A stretch of DNA of 15,410 bases, from positions 1 through 15,410 of the forward strand of contig JAKBAG010000047.1 in assembly GCA_021809235.1 (NCBI GenBank). Reading direction: 5' to 3'. The stretch's first letter is position 1. Every line of letters starts with the position of its first letter. Origin of the DNA: Acidobacteriota bacterium. Lineage in GTDB: Bacteria > Acidobacteriota > Terriglobia > Terriglobales > Acidobacteriaceae. Under the pieces are notes generated by a model. The model saw only the letters and a list, made by a program, of their open reading frames with translations. It had not been told where the DNA came from and ran no database searches. Position numbers and translations under genes: made by a program. This document shows, piece after piece, positions 14,319 through 15,410 of this stretch.

Positions 14319-15410
14319 TTAGGGCACCGGCGCGCCCAGTGCCTTCAGATACCCCGGATTCGGGTGCGCATGTTCCAATCGCACCTCCTCCAGCAGGTCG
14401 GTGAAGGCCGCATCGATATCCGACTGTGCCGGCCGCGCTGCTACGGCCTTTTCACTGTCTCCCATCTGGAACTTGTGCGCCGCGAAGGCCACAATCTCGT
14501 CCCAGTGCACCGGCCGGTCAAAGCTCACCAGCGCCGACGGCGCGTCCATCTTTTTGTATGGCCAGAAGGTCCAGCTGATCTGGTTTTTGTCCAGCAGCTC
14601 ACGGAACTGCTGGACCCACGCATCCTTGTTTTCGCCCGATTCGCTCATCCAGATCGGGACATCGTACTTGGCGCTGAAGTCGATGTAGGCCTGGATCTGC
14701 TCCTGCACCGGCGGCATCCAGTACTTGTGGAACGTGTACATTACGTTGCTGTCAAAGGGCTTGCTGAAGACGCTGAAATTCGTATCCCACTGCGCCCCGC
14801 CCAGGATCACCACATGGTTCCGGTCCACCGACCTCACCGCCGCCACAATCCCGCGATAGACCGGCTCCAGCTTCGCGTTGTACTTCTTCAGCCGCGGATA
14901 ATGCGGAATCGGCTCGTTCAGCAGATCGTAGCCCAGCACCGTCGGGTTGTCCTGATAGTGCGCCGCAATCCGCCGCCACATCGCATCCGTCTGCTGCTGA
15001 CACTCCGGGGAATCGTACAGCCACGGATACCCGTAGCTGTCGTCGATATTCGCCCCGTTCTGCCCGCACGGCGCGGCGTGCATATCCAGCACGACATAGA
15101 GATGATCCGCCTTCGCCCACGCAATCACCGGGTCCAGCAGTGCAAAACCCTCCTCGTTGCCCGGCGTGAAAAACCGGTAGTGAAACGGAATCCGGATCGT
15201 GTTGAATCCCTCATGCGCGATGAAGTCAATATCCGCCTTCGTCACGTAGTTCTTCCGGTACTGCTTCCAGAACTGCTCCGCGGCAACCGGCCCCATCAGC
15301 TCCGTCGTCAGCGCCTCGATCTCCCGCGCCGACTGCGGCCCGCCGTCAAAGTGGAACATGTAGCCTTCCTGAATCAGCCAGTTGCCCAGGTTTGTTCCGC
15401 GTAACAGCAG
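14319..15410 (-). CDS. Glycoside hydrolase family 5 (cellulase-like), 5' end beyond window
   Basis: GH5 enzymes are retaining endo- or exo-glycosidases acting on beta-glucans, mannans and related chains. The frame is open to the right edge, and its first codons read LRGTNLGNWLIQEGYMF, the usual start of the GH5 TIM barrel. Only an N-terminal segment, probably a signal peptide, is therefore missing. The visible 363 residues hold IRIPFHYRF (conserved Arg), VVLDMHAAPCGQNG (conserved His), LLNEP with acid/base E166, FHKYW, and WMSESGEN with nucleophile E257, counting from the window edge. All usual catalytic positions are intact. The HAAPxGQNG wording resembles GH5 enzymes acting on beta-1,3- or beta-1,4-glucans, but I cannot fix the substrate. 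An ATG at 15359 is internal to the conserved barrel and is not the true start. pncB follows 46 nt downstream. Confidence 0.9.
   Translation of the reverse strand: MLLRGTNLGNWLIQEGYMFHFDGGPQSAREIEALTTELMGPVAAEQFWKQYRKNYVTKADIDFIAHEGFNTIRIPFHYRFFTPGNEEGFALLDPVIAWAKADHLYVVLDMHAAPCGQNGANIDDSYGYPWLYDSPECQQQTDAMWRRIAAHYQDNPTVLGYDLLNEPIPHYPRLKKYNAKLEPVYRGIVAAVRSVDRNHVVILGGAQWDTNFSVFSKPFDSNVMYTFHKYWMPPVQEQIQAYIDFSAKYDVPIWMSESGENKDAWVQQFRELLDKNQISWTFWPYKKMDAPSALVSFDRPVHWDEIVAFAAHKFQMGDSEKAVAARPAQSDIDAAFTDLLEEVRLEHAHPNPGYLKALGAPVP

Noticed and set aside
14310..15404. 364-codon plus-strand frame opposite the GH5 gene
   Set aside because: Composition is Arg/Val/His-rich with no motifs; the other strand has intact GH5 catalytic blocks.
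1..15410. tRNA, rRNA, CRISPR, insertion sequence, integrase or toxin-antitoxin genes
   Set aside because: Looked for on both strands; no cloverleaf-like sequence, direct-repeat array, transposase or integrase motif, or terminal inverted repeats were seen.

Overview
The window is high-GC DNA from what looks like a Gram-negative, plant-matter-degrading soil bacterium. A member of the Acidobacteriota (Terriglobia/Acidobacteriaceae type) is the best guess. The reasons are a BamD-type outer-membrane assembly protein, a bacterial CE15 glucuronoyl esterase, an Ig-domain/arylsulfotransferase lipoprotein and strongly GC-biased codon use. This placement is inference from gene style, not from a database search. 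No RNA genes, CRISPR arrays, insertion sequences, phage genes or integration sites were seen. The chromosome piece looks stable.

Layout. (1) 1-2026, minus strand: a hexapeptide-repeat acyltransferase, a site-2-protease-like M50 membrane peptidase and the N-terminal third of a YihY/BrkB membrane protein, in tandem with short gaps. (2) A 247-bp divergent gap, then a plus-strand phosphoenolpyruvate carboxylase (ppc) to 5159. (3) A 22-bp perfect hairpin (5196-5244) separates ppc from a convergent minus-strand block, 9222 down to 5275: CE15 esterase, ribulose-phosphate 3-epimerase (rpe), then a BamD-like TPR protein. (4) Across an 85-bp divergent gap with a centred inverted repeat at 9260-9273 run two plus-strand genes for exported proteins: an SGNH hydrolase of the XynE type and an arylsulfotransferase-family lipoprotein (to 12783). 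(5) Convergent with these, from the right edge on the minus strand: a GH5 glycoside hydrolase (5' end outside the window), then nicotinate phosphoribosyltransferase (pncB).

How the genes fit together. Ppc (anaplerosis), Rpe (pentose phosphate pathway), PncB (NAD salvage) and the BamD-like protein are housekeeping functions. Between them sit exported carbohydrate-active enzymes. The CE15 enzyme should cut glucuronoyl esters linking glucuronoxylan to lignin, the SGNH enzyme probably removes acyl groups from a polysaccharide, and the GH5 enzyme should cut a beta-glucan or related chain. The arylsulfotransferase would move sulfate between phenolic compounds outside the cytoplasm. I see no wholly new multi-gene system here. 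The most unusual points are a CE15 enzyme without the canonical catalytic Glu, a BamD-like protein without a lipidation Cys but with three lysine clusters, the symmetric repeat between the two esterase genes, and the Ig-arylsulfotransferase lipoprotein without visible Dsb partners.
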